A stretch of 64,000 bases of DNA from assembly GCA_016710965.1 (NCBI GenBank), contig JADJTW010000003.1, forward strand, positions 1 to 64,000. Direction: 5' to 3'. Of this stretch, positions 25,747 through 35,336 are shown in pieces. A program made the position numbers and the translations under genes. The stretch is from Flavobacteriales bacterium. Lineage in GTDB: Bacteria; Bacteroidota; Bacteroidia; Flavobacteriales_F; PHOS-HE28. Below the pieces are notes generated by a model. It was not told where the DNA came from. It made no database searches and saw nothing but the letters and a program-made list of their open reading frames with translations. Each line of letters starts with the position of its first letter. The first letter of the stretch is position 1.

Positions 25747-26634
25747 TCAGCCGCGCGCTGCCTTCAGCGTGTTCAGCAACAGGCTCGTGATGGTCATCGG
25801 ACCCACGCCGCCTGGCACCGGCGTGATCGCCGAACAGACAGCGCTCACTTCCTCCACGCGCACATCGCCGACGAGGCGGAAGCCGTTCTTCTTCGATGCA
25901 TCGGGGATGCGGTGGATGCCCACGTCGATCACTACCGCACCTGGTTTCACCATGTCTGCGGTGATGAACTCGGGCTTTCCGATGGCCACCACGAGGATGT
26001 CCGCTTGTCGCGTTATCGAAGGCAGGTCTCGGGTGCGGCTATGAGCGAGCGTTACCGTGCAATTGCCGGGATAGGCATTGCGGCTGAGCAGGATGCTCAT
26101 GGGCGTGCCCACGATGTTGCTGCGGCCCACCACCACGCAATGCCTGCCCGCTGTTTCGACGCTGTAGTACTTGAGCAACTCGCAGATGCCGCTGGGCGTG
26201 GCGGGCAGAAAACTCGGCAGTCCAAGCACCATGTTTCCGATGTTCACCGGGTGGAACCCATCCACGTCCTTGCGCGGATCGATGGCCAGGGTCACGTGCT
26301 CGGGATCGATATGCGAGGGCAGGGGCAATTGCACGATGAAGCCATCGAGGTCTTGGTCATCATTGAGCGCTGCGACGCGGTGGAGCAATTCCTCCTCCGT
26401 GATGGTTTCTGGCAGGCGTATGAGCGAACTGCGGAAGCCAACGCTCTCGCAGGCCTTCACCTTGGCTTCCACGTAGGTCTTGCTCGCACCATCGTTGCCC
26501 ACGAGCACAGCGGCCAAGTGCGGTGGCTGGCCACGTCGCTCCTTCACCTCGGCCGCTTCCTTGGCAATATCCGCCTTCAGCGAATCGCTGCAGCGCTTGC
26601 CATCGAGCAATTGGAAGGTTGTGGCTGCGGTCAT
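25747..26634 (-). CDS. folD: Methylenetetrahydrofolate dehydrogenase/cyclohydrolase
   Basis: A 295-residue bifunctional cytosolic enzyme interconverting 5,10-methylene-, methenyl- and 10-formyl-tetrahydrofolate. The catalytic Lys is in YVEAKVKACE. The family signature appears in GFIVQLPLPSH, KDVDGFHPVNIG and the NADP-binding VVVGRSNIVGTPMS. The C-terminus carries TPVPGGVGPMTITSLL. Length and motif order are standard. It stands alone on the minus strand with short gaps on both sides. Confidence 0.97.
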   Translation of the reverse strand: MTAATTFQLLDGKRCSDSLKADIAKEAAEVKERRGQPPHLAAVLVGNDGASKTYVEAKVKACESVGFRSSLIRLPETITEEELLHRVAALNDDQDLDGFIVQLPLPSHIDPEHVTLAIDPRKDVDGFHPVNIGNMVLGLPSFLPATPSGICELLKYYSVETAGRHCVVVGRSNIVGTPMSILLSRNAYPGNCTVTLAHSRTRDLPSITRQADILVVAIGKPEFITADMVKPGAVVIDVGIHRIPDASKKNGFRLVGDVRVEEVSAVCSAITPVPGGVGPMTITSLLLNTLKAARG

Positions 26635-26652
26635 CGGCGGGGAAGGTAAAGA

Positions 26653-27201
26653 TCAGCCCCAGCCCATCCGTTCCTTCAGTGCCGTGATGTGCCGCAGGTG
26701 ATGACGGCCGTGCCAGACGTAGAGTTCCAGCGCTTCGTCCAATGCGATCTCCCGTTGTTGCTCGGGGTGGACGAAGGCCCGCTCGAATTCCACGGCCGAC
26801 ATGCCGCGCATGAGCGTTGCCCAACGCGCATGGGTGCCGTCGATGATGCCAAGGCTTGCTGATACGGGCATCGTTCGTGCATCCACGTGCTCAGCCCAGA
26901 GCGCCTCTTTGTACGGCTTGATCACGGGATTGTCCTCGGTGAGCGCGAGCTTGAAACGATGCAAGGTCTGTCCGTGGCTATCTGCGATGTGATGCACAAG
27001 CTGGCGCACTGTCCAGCCTTCGGGTCGATAAGGTGTATCCAGTTGCGCCGCGCTCAGTCCTTGCAGCGCGGTACGCAGTTCCTGCGGAAAGCGATCGATG
27101 ATGCCGATGCACTCAGTGCGGCGCTCGGGTGTCGTAGCCCGTGTGCCGCGAGCGAATTTGCCGACAGGGTACTTGAGCGCAGTGAGTTCCTCTTCGGTCA
27201 T
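26653..27201 (-). CDS. YfiT/BstA-like DinB-superfamily protein
   Basis: 182 residues, cytosolic. The three His metal site of the DinB four-helix bundle is seen in QLVHHIADSH and WHGRHHLRHI, and the segment GWTVRQLVHH is typical of the YfiT branch. Members are metal-dependent thiol transferases (bacillithiol in some Firmicutes) or hydrolases. The thiol used here is unknown. The start at 27201 gives MTEEELTALKYPVGKF, a family-like N-terminus, and overlaps the stop of the small exported gene upstream (ATGA). It ends 18 bases before the folD start, so all three may be co-transcribed. Confidence 0.86.
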   Translation of the reverse strand: MTEEELTALKYPVGKFARGTRATTPERRTECIGIIDRFPQELRTALQGLSAAQLDTPYRPEGWTVRQLVHHIADSHGQTLHRFKLALTEDNPVIKPYKEALWAEHVDARTMPVSASLGIIDGTHARWATLMRGMSAVEFERAFVHPEQQREIALDEALELYVWHGRHHLRHITALKERMGWG

Positions 27202-27539
27202 GGCTTCGCCTTGCGCAAGCTCCACACGTACATGTGCCCTTTCTCCAGCGCCACGATGGCCTGGCTGCTCACCTGCCACCCCTGCCGCTCCAATTCCTGC
27301 ACTTCGTTGAAGAAGGTGATGATGTCCAGTTCGCTCTTGTCCATGTGGATGGGCTTCATGTCCACCACCTTGTTGGGGAAGCTGGTGGAGAACACGCCCA
27401 TCTTCCGCAGTGCGGGCGAGAACTCTACGGAAACATACTCGTGAACGACCGGCTTCTCTTCGGTCGATGGAGCATCGGATTGCGCTGATGCGAACGATGC
27501 GATGCCCGCGAAGGCAAGGAGGATGAGGATCTTCTTCAT
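27198..27539 (-). CDS. Small exported protein, DUF4177-like
   Basis: 113 residues with signal peptide MKKILILLAFAGIASFASAQ. The remainder (VHEYVSVEFSPALRKMGVFS, then a helix with FFNEVQELERQGWQVSSQ and a strand HMYVWSLRK) has the alpha/beta pattern of DUF4177, in which a helix ELN..G.EG.E-like element lies between strands. The family call is tentative. It is coupled to the DinB gene through ATGA. Confidence 0.68.
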   Translation of the reverse strand: MKKILILLAFAGIASFASAQSDAPSTEEKPVVHEYVSVEFSPALRKMGVFSTSFPNKVVDMKPIHMDKSELDIITFFNEVQELERQGWQVSSQAIVALEKGHMYVWSLRKAKP

Positions 27540-27606
27540 GGCGGGGCGAAGTTCGGTGCTCCAAGCTGAAGCACGCACTGGACGCACCGAGCCTCCTCGG
27601 TTCAGC

Positions 27607-29598
27607 TCAACGCGCGACGGCGAACCGGCCCACGCTGATCGCTCGGCCTGCCACGTCGATGCAGCGCCATGCGTAAACACCTGGTGCGAGGGCATCTGTT
27701 CGCATGGTGATCGTATTGCCTGTCCGCGATGCCTGCAGGCCAACGCTCCTTCCCACCGCATCAGCCAGTTCCAACCCGACCAGCCCGATGGCGTGCCAGG
27801 AGGCGATGCCTTGCGCAGCATCGAAGGTGAAGGACGTGCTGCGGTCATGCGCCACTGCCTCCACGCCGACAACGAGTTCCGCGGGATCGATCCCAACCAC
27901 TACCGGGTCGTGATCGCTGCTGCGATACGCGTTCGGCTGATAGAAATCGATGTTGGCATCGGGATAGTCCAGCACCGGAGGTTCATCCGCATTGATCGCC
28001 CAAGGTTCCGCGCCTACCACAGCGTTGGCCATGGCTTCCGTTCCGAAAGCATGATCGATGGCGCCGAAGCGGTCCTGGTACCGGAACGTGTAGTCATGGA
28101 TCCCATCCATCACCAGGGCGGTGAAGCCGCTGACGCGCATGAGATCGATCGGGTCCTCTTGCAGGTAGGCGTTGAAGTCGCCCATGACCAATTGCGCATC
28201 GATGCCGGTGCTGGTGCGAAGGTCCGCCCAGTGGGATACCAGCTCCGAGACCTGATCGAGCCTTCGTGCATTGTAGCAACCTTGACCATCGCCGAGGTCG
28301 AGGTTGGCACCTGTGGCGTTGTCGCAGAGCTTGCTGCGCAGGTGCATGCCGCTGAGCAGGAAGCGTCCTCCAGTTGCTATCACTTCGAAACCCTGCGTGA
28401 TATGCGCACGCTCGAAGGTGCTGGAGTAGTATGAATACAAGGGTGTCACCAGCGTAAGGACATCGGGCTTGTAGAAGATCACGCTCTTGGTGCCGAAGCC
28501 CGCGTTCTGTTCCACGCCCAGGTAGGCGGTTGATCCATACAAGGCGTTGAGCCCCGCGATCAGGTCCACCCAGGCGACATCATTGTTCTCCAGTTCGCAG
28601 AGCACGAAGGCATCAGCATCCATCATCTCCATCGCCACGGTGAGCTTGGTGCGCTGTCGGGCTAGCTCAGTAGCATTGGCCGCTCCGAATCCGCCGAGGG
28701 TGCTCCAGTAGTTGTGTACGTTCCACGAGACGATGCGCAAGGCGGCATCGGGCAGTCGTGGAGCAGGCCTCGGATAGTGAACCATGGGAATGGTGCTCAC
28801 CGGCTGCAGCCGGAACCGGCTGTACATGTAGTGCAGCACGCCGGTCAGGTTGAACACGGTGCTTCCGCATCGCAGGGTGCCTTGGGCGCTGATCAGAGGC
28901 GGAGGATCCGGCCAGCTCGTTGTGCGTCCGTCATCGAGGATGATCGAACTCAATGCATTCGCCACCTCCGCAGCGTTCACGGCAGCCACATTGCCGAGCC
29001 CTCCCACCGTGGTCCCATCGGGATCGGCATCGTTAGGGTCCACAACGTGCGTAGCGTTCCACAAGCGATCGGGCGCCATGACGAGTTCACCATATTGGGC
29101 CCAGTCATCATTGCCCGTCACCGTCATGGTTCCGGGGAACCGGATGAGCATACCCTCGTAGCGCTCCCAGGCCGACGCCGAGGAGAGGGGCAGTGTGACA
29201 TCGGTAGGCTGCACCGTGCCTGATCCGATCACCGATATGGAGGAAATGGCATAGAGCTCTGTGAGGGTTTGGAACTCCTGCACCGTGCCGCTCACGCTCA
29301 CGCGGTCGCCTAACGCGATTCCGGTGGTGTTGGGGTTGTAAATGAAGAGGCCGTTGCTCGTGCTGGCATCGGCATCGCATGCCGGGTCCTCGATGAAGAA
29401 CCCTTGCAGGGTACCCGTGCCGCTGAAGAGCGCGGTAACGACGCCCGTAGTCGTGACCGCCTGGCCATTGTACGCGCTGCTCGTTCCGCTGCCTTGGAGT
29501 ATGCAGATCGGAATTTGAGCGCACGCACCCGTGAGCGTGGAGGCAAGGAGGACAGCTAGCACACATCGCAGCATCGTGCTGCAAAGAGAAGCGTTCAT
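27607..29598 (-). CDS. Secreted endonuclease/exonuclease/phosphatase with T9SS sorting domain
   Basis: 663 residues. The signal peptide is MNASLCSTMLRCVLAVLLAS up to GACAQ. Residues of about 30-240 hold an OB-fold-like module (TTGVVTALFSGTGTLQGFF, then GDRVSVSGTVQEF) as in extracellular nucleases of the YhcR/ExeM type. The EEP catalytic domain follows, with RIVSWNVHNYW, a metal Glu in LCELENND, VMGDFNAY and the terminal SSDHDPVVV. A C-terminal sorting segment ends SVGRFAVAR. It should cleave nucleic acid outside the cell, perhaps for phosphate or nucleotide supply. The start at 29598 is preferred; ATG 29613 adds five residues. Confidence 0.88.
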   Translation of the reverse strand: MNASLCSTMLRCVLAVLLASTLTGACAQIPICILQGSGTSSAYNGQAVTTTGVVTALFSGTGTLQGFFIEDPACDADASTSNGLFIYNPNTTGIALGDRVSVSGTVQEFQTLTELYAISSISVIGSGTVQPTDVTLPLSSASAWERYEGMLIRFPGTMTVTGNDDWAQYGELVMAPDRLWNATHVVDPNDADPDGTTVGGLGNVAAVNAAEVANALSSIILDDGRTTSWPDPPPLISAQGTLRCGSTVFNLTGVLHYMYSRFRLQPVSTIPMVHYPRPAPRLPDAALRIVSWNVHNYWSTLGGFGAANATELARQRTKLTVAMEMMDADAFVLCELENNDVAWVDLIAGLNALYGSTAYLGVEQNAGFGTKSVIFYKPDVLTLVTPLYSYYSSTFERAHITQGFEVIATGGRFLLSGMHLRSKLCDNATGANLDLGDGQGCYNARRLDQVSELVSHWADLRTSTGIDAQLVMGDFNAYLQEDPIDLMRVSGFTALVMDGIHDYTFRYQDRFGAIDHAFGTEAMANAVVGAEPWAINADEPPVLDYPDANIDFYQPNAYRSSDHDPVVVGIDPAELVVGVEAVAHDRSTSFTFDAAQGIASWHAIGLVGLELADAVGRSVGLQASRTGNTITMRTDALAPGVYAWRCIDVAGRAISVGRFAVAR

Positions 29599-29625
29599 CG
29601 CGTGCGAGGGCACGCTCCCGGCGAC

Positions 29626-29853
29626 CTATTTCTTCGCCTTGGCGGCCGGTGCTTTGGCAACCGCAGCGGCCTTTGCCTTGGGCTTTGCCGGGGTGGCTCG
29701 CGCTGCCTTCTTCGCCGCTGCCTCACCCACTGCGGCGAATGCGATCCTGGCGGCGGTGGCCGTCTTGCGCGCCGCGCGGGAGTTGTGCGTCTTGGCTACA
29801 CGTGTGGTACTGGCGCTCTTCCCCTTCCGCAGGGCCGCTCTCTTCGTTGTCAT
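29626..29853 (-). CDS. Lys/Ala-rich histone H1-like protein
   Basis: 75 residues, strongly basic, with a C-terminal tail of AKKAARATPAKPKAKAAA-type repeats. The first 40 residues contain TTKRAALRKGKSASTTRV. Such tails bind DNA without sequence preference and occur in the Hc1-like proteins of many bacteria. It should compact or protect the nucleoid. It sits between a nuclease gene and the divergent ppsA. The low-complexity composition means that homology alone cannot prove function. Confidence 0.75.
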   Translation of the reverse strand: MTTKRAALRKGKSASTTRVAKTHNSRAARKTATAARIAFAAVGEAAAKKAARATPAKPKAKAAAVAKAPAAKAKK

Positions 29854-30041
29854 CGTTAATGGGGATTTCGCACAAAGTAGGCGCGATGCGAGGGCAGCCG
29901 ACGATCATCTCGGAACTTCGCCTTCGGCTGGCAACACGCGTGACCCGATACTTGTCCGTCATCATCCGAAGTGCGCGTTGCGCGTTTAACCTTTACCGTG
30001 ACCAAGCGTTCAACGCGACGTCTTATTCAGAGATCACCCCA

Positions 30042-32497
30042 ATGACCAAAGCACCCTACCTCAAGTGGCTCCACGAAGTTGAACTGAGCGACATCCCCAC
30101 CGTGGGCGGCAAGAATGCCAGCCTGGGCGAGATGATCCAGCGCTTGAGCAACCTGGGCGTGAAGGTGCCGGGTGGCTTCGTCGTCACCGTTGCGAGCTAC
30201 GAGGCGTTCATCGCGTTCAACGAGCTCGATGCCAGGATCCGCGAGCTCATCGACAAGATGGACCCAGAGGACGTGGAGAGCATCCGTCGCGCGGGCCTCG
30301 CCGTGCGCGCCTTGGTGAAGAACGGCAAGTTCCCGGAGGCGATCAGCAACGACATCGTGGCGCGCTACCTGGAGATGAGCAAGCAGTACGGCCAGGATGC
30401 TACCGACGTCGCCGTGCGTTCATCCGCTACTGCAGAAGACCTGCCGGATGCATCCTTCGCCGGACAGCAGGAGACCTACTTGAACGTGCGCGGTCCGGAG
30501 GAGCTCTTGACAGCGGTGCGGAACTGTTTCGCCTCGCTCTTCACCGACCGCGCCATCGTGTACCGCCACAACCTGGGCTACGACCACTTCAACATCGGCC
30601 TCAGCGTGGGAGTGCAGAAGATGGTACGTTCCGACCTGGCTTCTTCCGGGGTGGCTTTCTCGCTCGACACCGAGAGCGGCTTCAAGGACGTGGTGCTCAT
30701 CAACGGCAGCTACGGCCTCGGCGAGATGGTGGTGCAGGGCAGCGTGAGCCCCGATGAGTTCCTGGTCTTCAAGCCCACGCTGAATGAAGGCTTCAGCAGC
30801 ATCATCGAGAAGAAGCTGGGCAACAAGGACCGCAAGATGATCTACGGTGTGGAGCCGGGCGAATCTGTGCTCGTGGTTCCCGTGGAGCGCCCCATGCGCA
30901 ACCGCTTCTGTATCACCGATGAGCAGGCGTTGGAGCTTGCCAAAAGCGTGGTCGCCATCGAGAAGTACTACAGTGACAAGAAAGGCACCTGGTGCCCCAT
31001 GGACGTGGAGTGGGCCGTGGATGGGCTGAGCAAGCAGCTCTTCATCCTGCAAGCGCGGCCCGAGACCATCCATAGCCGCGGCGATGCCGACAAGGTGATC
31101 GACTACAAGTTGACACCCACCGGCAAGGAGAAGATCATCGCCAAGGGCATCGCGATCGGCGCGCGTGTGGGCACCGGCAAGGTGCGCATCATGTACAGCC
31201 TCGATGGTCGCGGTGGCGGCACCGATGGCAAGGACTTCCAAAAGGGCGATGTGCTCGTGACCGACATGACCGATCCCGATTGGGAGCCGATCATGAAGAA
31301 GGCTGCGGCGATCGTCACCAACAAGGGCGGCCGGACCTGCCACGCGGCGATCGTAGCGCGGGAGATGGGCGTACCGGCCATCGTGGGTTGCGGTGATGCC
31401 ACGGAGAAAGTGGAGAACGGCGACGAGATCACCATCAGTTGCTGCGAAGGCGATACCGGCGTGATCTACGCCGGGCATGTGCCCTACATCACCGAGGAAA
31501 CGCTCTTGAGCGCCATCCCGAAAGTGCGCACGCCCATCATGCTCAACGTGGCTTCGCCCGACATGGCCTTCAAGTTCGCCAGCCTGCCGAACGCCGGCGT
31601 GGGACTGCGCGCGAGGAGTTCATCATCAACAACTACATCTGCGCGCACCCGCTGGCGCTGCTGCAGCACAAGGAGCTCGGCGACGTGGCCCTCAGCGGCC
31701 GCATCAGCTACCTCATCAACGGCTACGAGGACGAGGAGACCTTCTTCGTGAAGAAGCTGAGCTACGGCATCGCCAAGATCGCCAGCGCCTTCTACCCCAA
31801 CAAGGTCATCGTGCGCTTCTCGGATTTCAAGAGCAACGAGTACAAGAACCTGCTGGGCGGCGAACACTTCGAGCCCAACGAAGAGAACCCGATGATCGGC
31901 TGGCGCGGCGCGAGCCGCTACTACAGCGAGGCATACAAGGAGGCCTTCGGCATGGAGTGCAAGGCGATCAAGCGCGTGCGCGAGAAGATGGGCCTGAAGA
32001 ACGTGGTGGTGATGGTGCCCTTCTGTCGCACCGTGACCGAATTGAAGAAAGTGGCGGTGGTGATGAAGCAATACGGACTGGAGCGCGGCAAGGAAGGCCT
32101 GGAGGTCTACCTCATGGCCGAGATCCCCAGCAACATCATCATGGCCGATGAGTTCGCGCAATACATCGATGGCTTCTCCATCGGCAGCAACGACCTCACG
32201 CAGCTCACCCTCGGCCTCGACCGCGACAGCGCGCTGGTGGCGCACCTCTACGACGAGCGCAACGAGGCCGTGAAGCGCATGCTCCGCATGCTCATCACCA
32301 GCGCCAAGAAGACCAAGACCAAGGTGGGCATCTGCGGCCAAGGGCCCAGCGACTTCCCGGACTTCGCGCAATTCCTGGTGGAACTCGGGATCGATTCCAT
32401 CAGCGTTACGCCGGACTCCTTGCTACGGACCATCAAGGCCATTGCGGAGGTGGAGGCGAAGGTGCCGAGCGGGAATGGGGTGAAGACGGAGGCGTAG
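30042..32497 (+). CDS. ppsA: Phosphoenolpyruvate synthase, split by a one-base deletion
   Basis: About 818 residues once the frame is repaired. It makes PEP from pyruvate and ATP for gluconeogenesis. The N-terminal ATP-grasp domain (VGGKNASLGEM; VRSSATAEDLPDASFAGQQET) is followed by the swivelling domain with the phospho-His in GGRTCHAAIVAREMGVPA (His434). The C-terminal TIM barrel contains IGSNDLTQLTLG and GICGQGPSD. At 31601-31615 the sequence reads GGGACTGCGCGCGAGG, and one more G after 31607 restores GLAREEFIINN. Both halves are otherwise intact, so a consensus error is more likely than a dead gene. The start MTKAPYLKWLHEVELSD follows the pattern of the family. Confidence 0.93.
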
Positions 32498-32577
32498 ATC
32501 TTCTTACCAGCCGCATGGGTGCCCGTGTTCAAGGAATCCGCTTCGCATCCTGCGTTCCTGTCCGCTACTTTTCGTGC

Positions 32578-33840
32578 ATGAAGGGCCTTCTCGCCATCGC
32601 CTGGGTGCTCGCATGCATGAGCCAGATACGCGCACAGCTCACCATCCATAGTGAAAGTGACGGGGACTGGTATGAGCCCAGCACGTGGGACTGCTCGTGC
32701 ATTCCGCCCAACTCCGCTTTGGTATTCGTCGATCATAACGTAACGGTGACCGGAGGCATGGGCAAGAGCGGCGGCAGCCTTACCGTGACCTCCACGGGCT
32801 ACATGGACTCCTTTGAGACGGTGCAGCTCGGCTGCGCCGTGGACAACCAGGGCGTGATGGTGCTGGGCGACCTGTGGATCGATGCAAGCGCACTGCTTTT
32901 CGAGAACAACGGATATCTGAGCTGCTACCGGGTGGCGAATTATCGTGATGGCCTGTACAACAGCGGCTATTGGGACATCAGCGATGAACTGTTCCTGTAC
33001 GCCGACCTGGAGAACGGGACTACCGGGTACTTGAGCGCATCGACCGTGTCCGGAGGAGCAGTCCTCGAGAATTTCAACGTTGCGGGATTCTTCGGTGCCG
33101 ATGGGCCTGCCATGCGGATCTTCAACCACGATTCGCTGGACATCCACGCTAGTGCGGGTTCCGTGGTACGGGCGATCTTCAACACCGGTAGGTTAGAGAT
33201 GACCGGCTTAACGGTGGACACATTGACGAATTCGGGCAGTATCTCTTCTTCCAGCACGCATATCGGCAAGTACTACAGCGGCAACGGCGATTGGTTCGTG
33301 ATCCCGGTCGGCCAGGACATCTTCGTGGATGCCGGAGCGACGATGACGATCATCGCGCCTGGCGTATTGAACGTGAGCAATGGCGACCTCACGGTGAACG
33401 GCGTCCTCGACGGGAATGGCTGCGTTCTGGTAGCCCAGACGACGGTGAACAATGGCCTGATCACCGGCACCATTGATATCTGCGACGGCACGCCTACCAC
33501 CGCGATCGCCCCCATCATTGATGTGAACACCGGCACGGTGACCTCAGGAGTGCGCTACTGTTCCCCCGATGCCTGCACGGTTGGGATCGGCTCATCTGAT
33601 GGATCCGCCGCGATCCGCCTATTCCCCAATCCTGCTTCCGATCGTGTACAACTGATGGGAATCGGGCACGGAACTTCGATCCAGCTCGTAGACCTCTACG
33701 GAAGGTCGCAGCCCATCCACACGCGCATTCAACATGATCGGGTGTCCTTGGACACGTCAGAAGTGGCCAATGGGATGTATGTCCTCATCCTTCAATATGG
33801 AAGGTGGACGGCCACCATGCCTCTGGCCATCATGCGCTAG
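32578..33840 (+). CDS. Secreted beta-helix-like protein with T9SS sorting domain
   Basis: 420 residues with signal peptide MKGLLAIAWVLACMSQIRAQ. The mature part begins TIHSESDGDWYEPSTWDC, the G.W....W segment that opens many Bacteroidota surface proteins, and continues as short strands rich in Asn and Gly (VNNGLITGTIDICDG), as in a right-handed beta helix. The sorting domain starts LFPNPASDRV and ends PLAIMR. A -7-like TACTTTTC lies just before ATG 32578, which favours this start over the upstream in-frame ATG. The function is probably adhesion or a structural coat. Confidence 0.8.
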   Translation: MKGLLAIAWVLACMSQIRAQLTIHSESDGDWYEPSTWDCSCIPPNSALVFVDHNVTVTGGMGKSGGSLTVTSTGYMDSFETVQLGCAVDNQGVMVLGDLWIDASALLFENNGYLSCYRVANYRDGLYNSGYWDISDELFLYADLENGTTGYLSASTVSGGAVLENFNVAGFFGADGPAMRIFNHDSLDIHASAGSVVRAIFNTGRLEMTGLTVDTLTNSGSISSSSTHIGKYYSGNGDWFVIPVGQDIFVDAGATMTIIAPGVLNVSNGDLTVNGVLDGNGCVLVAQTTVNNGLITGTIDICDGTPTTAIAPIIDVNTGTVTSGVRYCSPDACTVGIGSSDGSAAIRLFPNPASDRVQLMGIGHGTSIQLVDLYGRSQPIHTRIQHDRVSLDTSEVANGMYVLILQYGRWTATMPLAIMR

Positions 33841-33918
33841 GTGACCTTCGGCGATGGCCGCACGCCTGAGCTCTGAAGGAAATCGGCGGGCGAATACGGG
33901 CAAATCGGTTGCTGTCGA

Positions 33919-35025
33919 TCAGCGCACGAACACCCTTCCGCTAGCCGCCTGGTCCTGTTGCCATGCGCGCACTACCACCATGCCGCCGATCTCGCTGGCC
34001 AGCGGAGTGCTCCAAAGCGCTCCATTGCGTGTTGCGGAACTGCGTTGAAGCAGCCGGCCGGTCGGGTCGAAGACCTCCATCAGGACAGGGCCTCCATCAG
34101 CGCTTAGCCCGCGCACGTTCACCGTACGATCCTGCTCATTGAGCCAAACTGCCTGCGCCGCGAAACCGCCCAGGTCTTGCGAGCCTGTAGAGAAATCCGT
34201 GCATCGGATGGCGCCTTCGGGAAGGAAGATGGCCGAGTCGTAAAGACCATCGCCCACGTCGCCGATGGCGATCTTGAGATGGTACAAGGAACCCGGCACC
34301 ACGACAGCTCGCGCGCTGAGCACCACGGTGTATCCGTCCAACTGGGTGCCCAGGCCGAAGTCGTTGTTGATGTAATAGACGGTGTCCAATTGCCACAGCG
34401 GGTTCATGAAGCAGAGTCCTTCGCTTCCCGCTGAGCCTGCGATGCCACGGTTCAACGTGTTCACGGTCACGGGCAAGCCGCTGATGGGCAAGGTGGCCAT
34501 GTTGATGGCGCCAAGGGAGAATGGACCAACAAGCCCAGGCCCGCTCAGGAACATCGCCATGCGATCGTCCTTACCGCTGCACGCGTACTCGTCGTATTCC
34601 TCCGAACCGAACACGTAGCGGACCTCCAGCGTGTCGCCTGCGGGTATAAGGTCCATTTGGATGATACCCGGATCACCAATGGGGTTCGCATAGAGCGGCG
34701 TCAGGGTGGCCAGGTCCAGGTCGGTCGTGAAGAAGCCACCGCCCAGGCTCATATTGGGAATGCTGTTGGGCCCCATGACCCCGTAGCAGATGCCTGTGCT
34801 CATCACCATGCCGCTATCCAGGCCGATGCTAGCCGTGCTGTCGCGGAAGTAACCGACCTGCTGCGGATCGATCGTCTGGCTCACCACGTTCATGATCGCC
34901 ACGTTCGGACCGTTGAGGTGCGCCAGTGCCAACGAAGCCGGGTCACCGGCGAAGTACACCTGCAGTTGGGCGCTGGCGCCAAGGGCCAGCAGGCTAACGA
35001 TAGCGAGTGGTGGGATCCGCTTCAT
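33919..35025 (-). CDS. Choice-of-anchor L domain protein with T9SS-type C-terminus
   Basis: 368 residues with signal peptide MKRIPPLAIVSLLALGASA. The body matches the choice-of-anchor L domain: GLDSGMVMSTGICYGVMGPN, then VRYVFGSEEYDEYACSGKDD with the typical FGSEEY core, and LKIAIGDVGDGLYDSAIFL. The C-terminal 75 residues resemble a sorting domain (LMEVFDPTGRLLQRS to ASGRVFVR), although the usual PNP opening is absent. A start at 35088 would bury the signal peptide. It is convergent with the beta-helix gene. Confidence 0.85.
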   Translation of the reverse strand: MKRIPPLAIVSLLALGASAQLQVYFAGDPASLALAHLNGPNVAIMNVVSQTIDPQQVGYFRDSTASIGLDSGMVMSTGICYGVMGPNSIPNMSLGGGFFTTDLDLATLTPLYANPIGDPGIIQMDLIPAGDTLEVRYVFGSEEYDEYACSGKDDRMAMFLSGPGLVGPFSLGAINMATLPISGLPVTVNTLNRGIAGSAGSEGLCFMNPLWQLDTVYYINNDFGLGTQLDGYTVVLSARAVVVPGSLYHLKIAIGDVGDGLYDSAIFLPEGAIRCTDFSTGSQDLGGFAAQAVWLNEQDRTVNVRGLSADGGPVLMEVFDPTGRLLQRSSATRNGALWSTPLASEIGGMVVVRAWQQDQAASGRVFVR

Positions 35026-35285
35026 GTCGTGAAGGCAGGCGTAGGACGCTCTCGAATGGAACGGCGTTGCATGCCTTGCGAAAAGCAATCGCGCGTGCCA
35101 GGCATCTCCCGCATGCGAACGCGGGAACTACCGTGGCGGCAAATGCGATCGTGCTACCACCACCTTCCCGGACTGCACAGCCATGCGCGCATCAAAGCCC
35201 TTATGCCCTTGCCTGAAGTCAGGGTAGCGCACCCCGTCCTGTTCATAAGCAGGGTCCCGTGCCATGCGTCCCGATGGCGTTCACC

Positions 35286-35293
35286 TATTTTTG
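35286..35293 (+). promoter_or_regulatory. -7 promoter element of the TPR-comA-aroE run
   Basis: TATTTTTG matches TAnnTTTG exactly and lies 43 bases before the ATG of the TPR gene. It probably drives the closely spaced genes to 39326. Confidence 0.65.
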
Positions 35294-35336
35294 TACGGTA
35301 AGGCCCGGTGGAGGGCAGCGCATCCCGCCGGACGGG

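Noticed and set aside
31600..31620. Programmed -1 frameshift in ppsA
   Set aside because: No slippery heptamer or following pseudoknot is evident, and adding one G restores a conserved protein sequence exactly.
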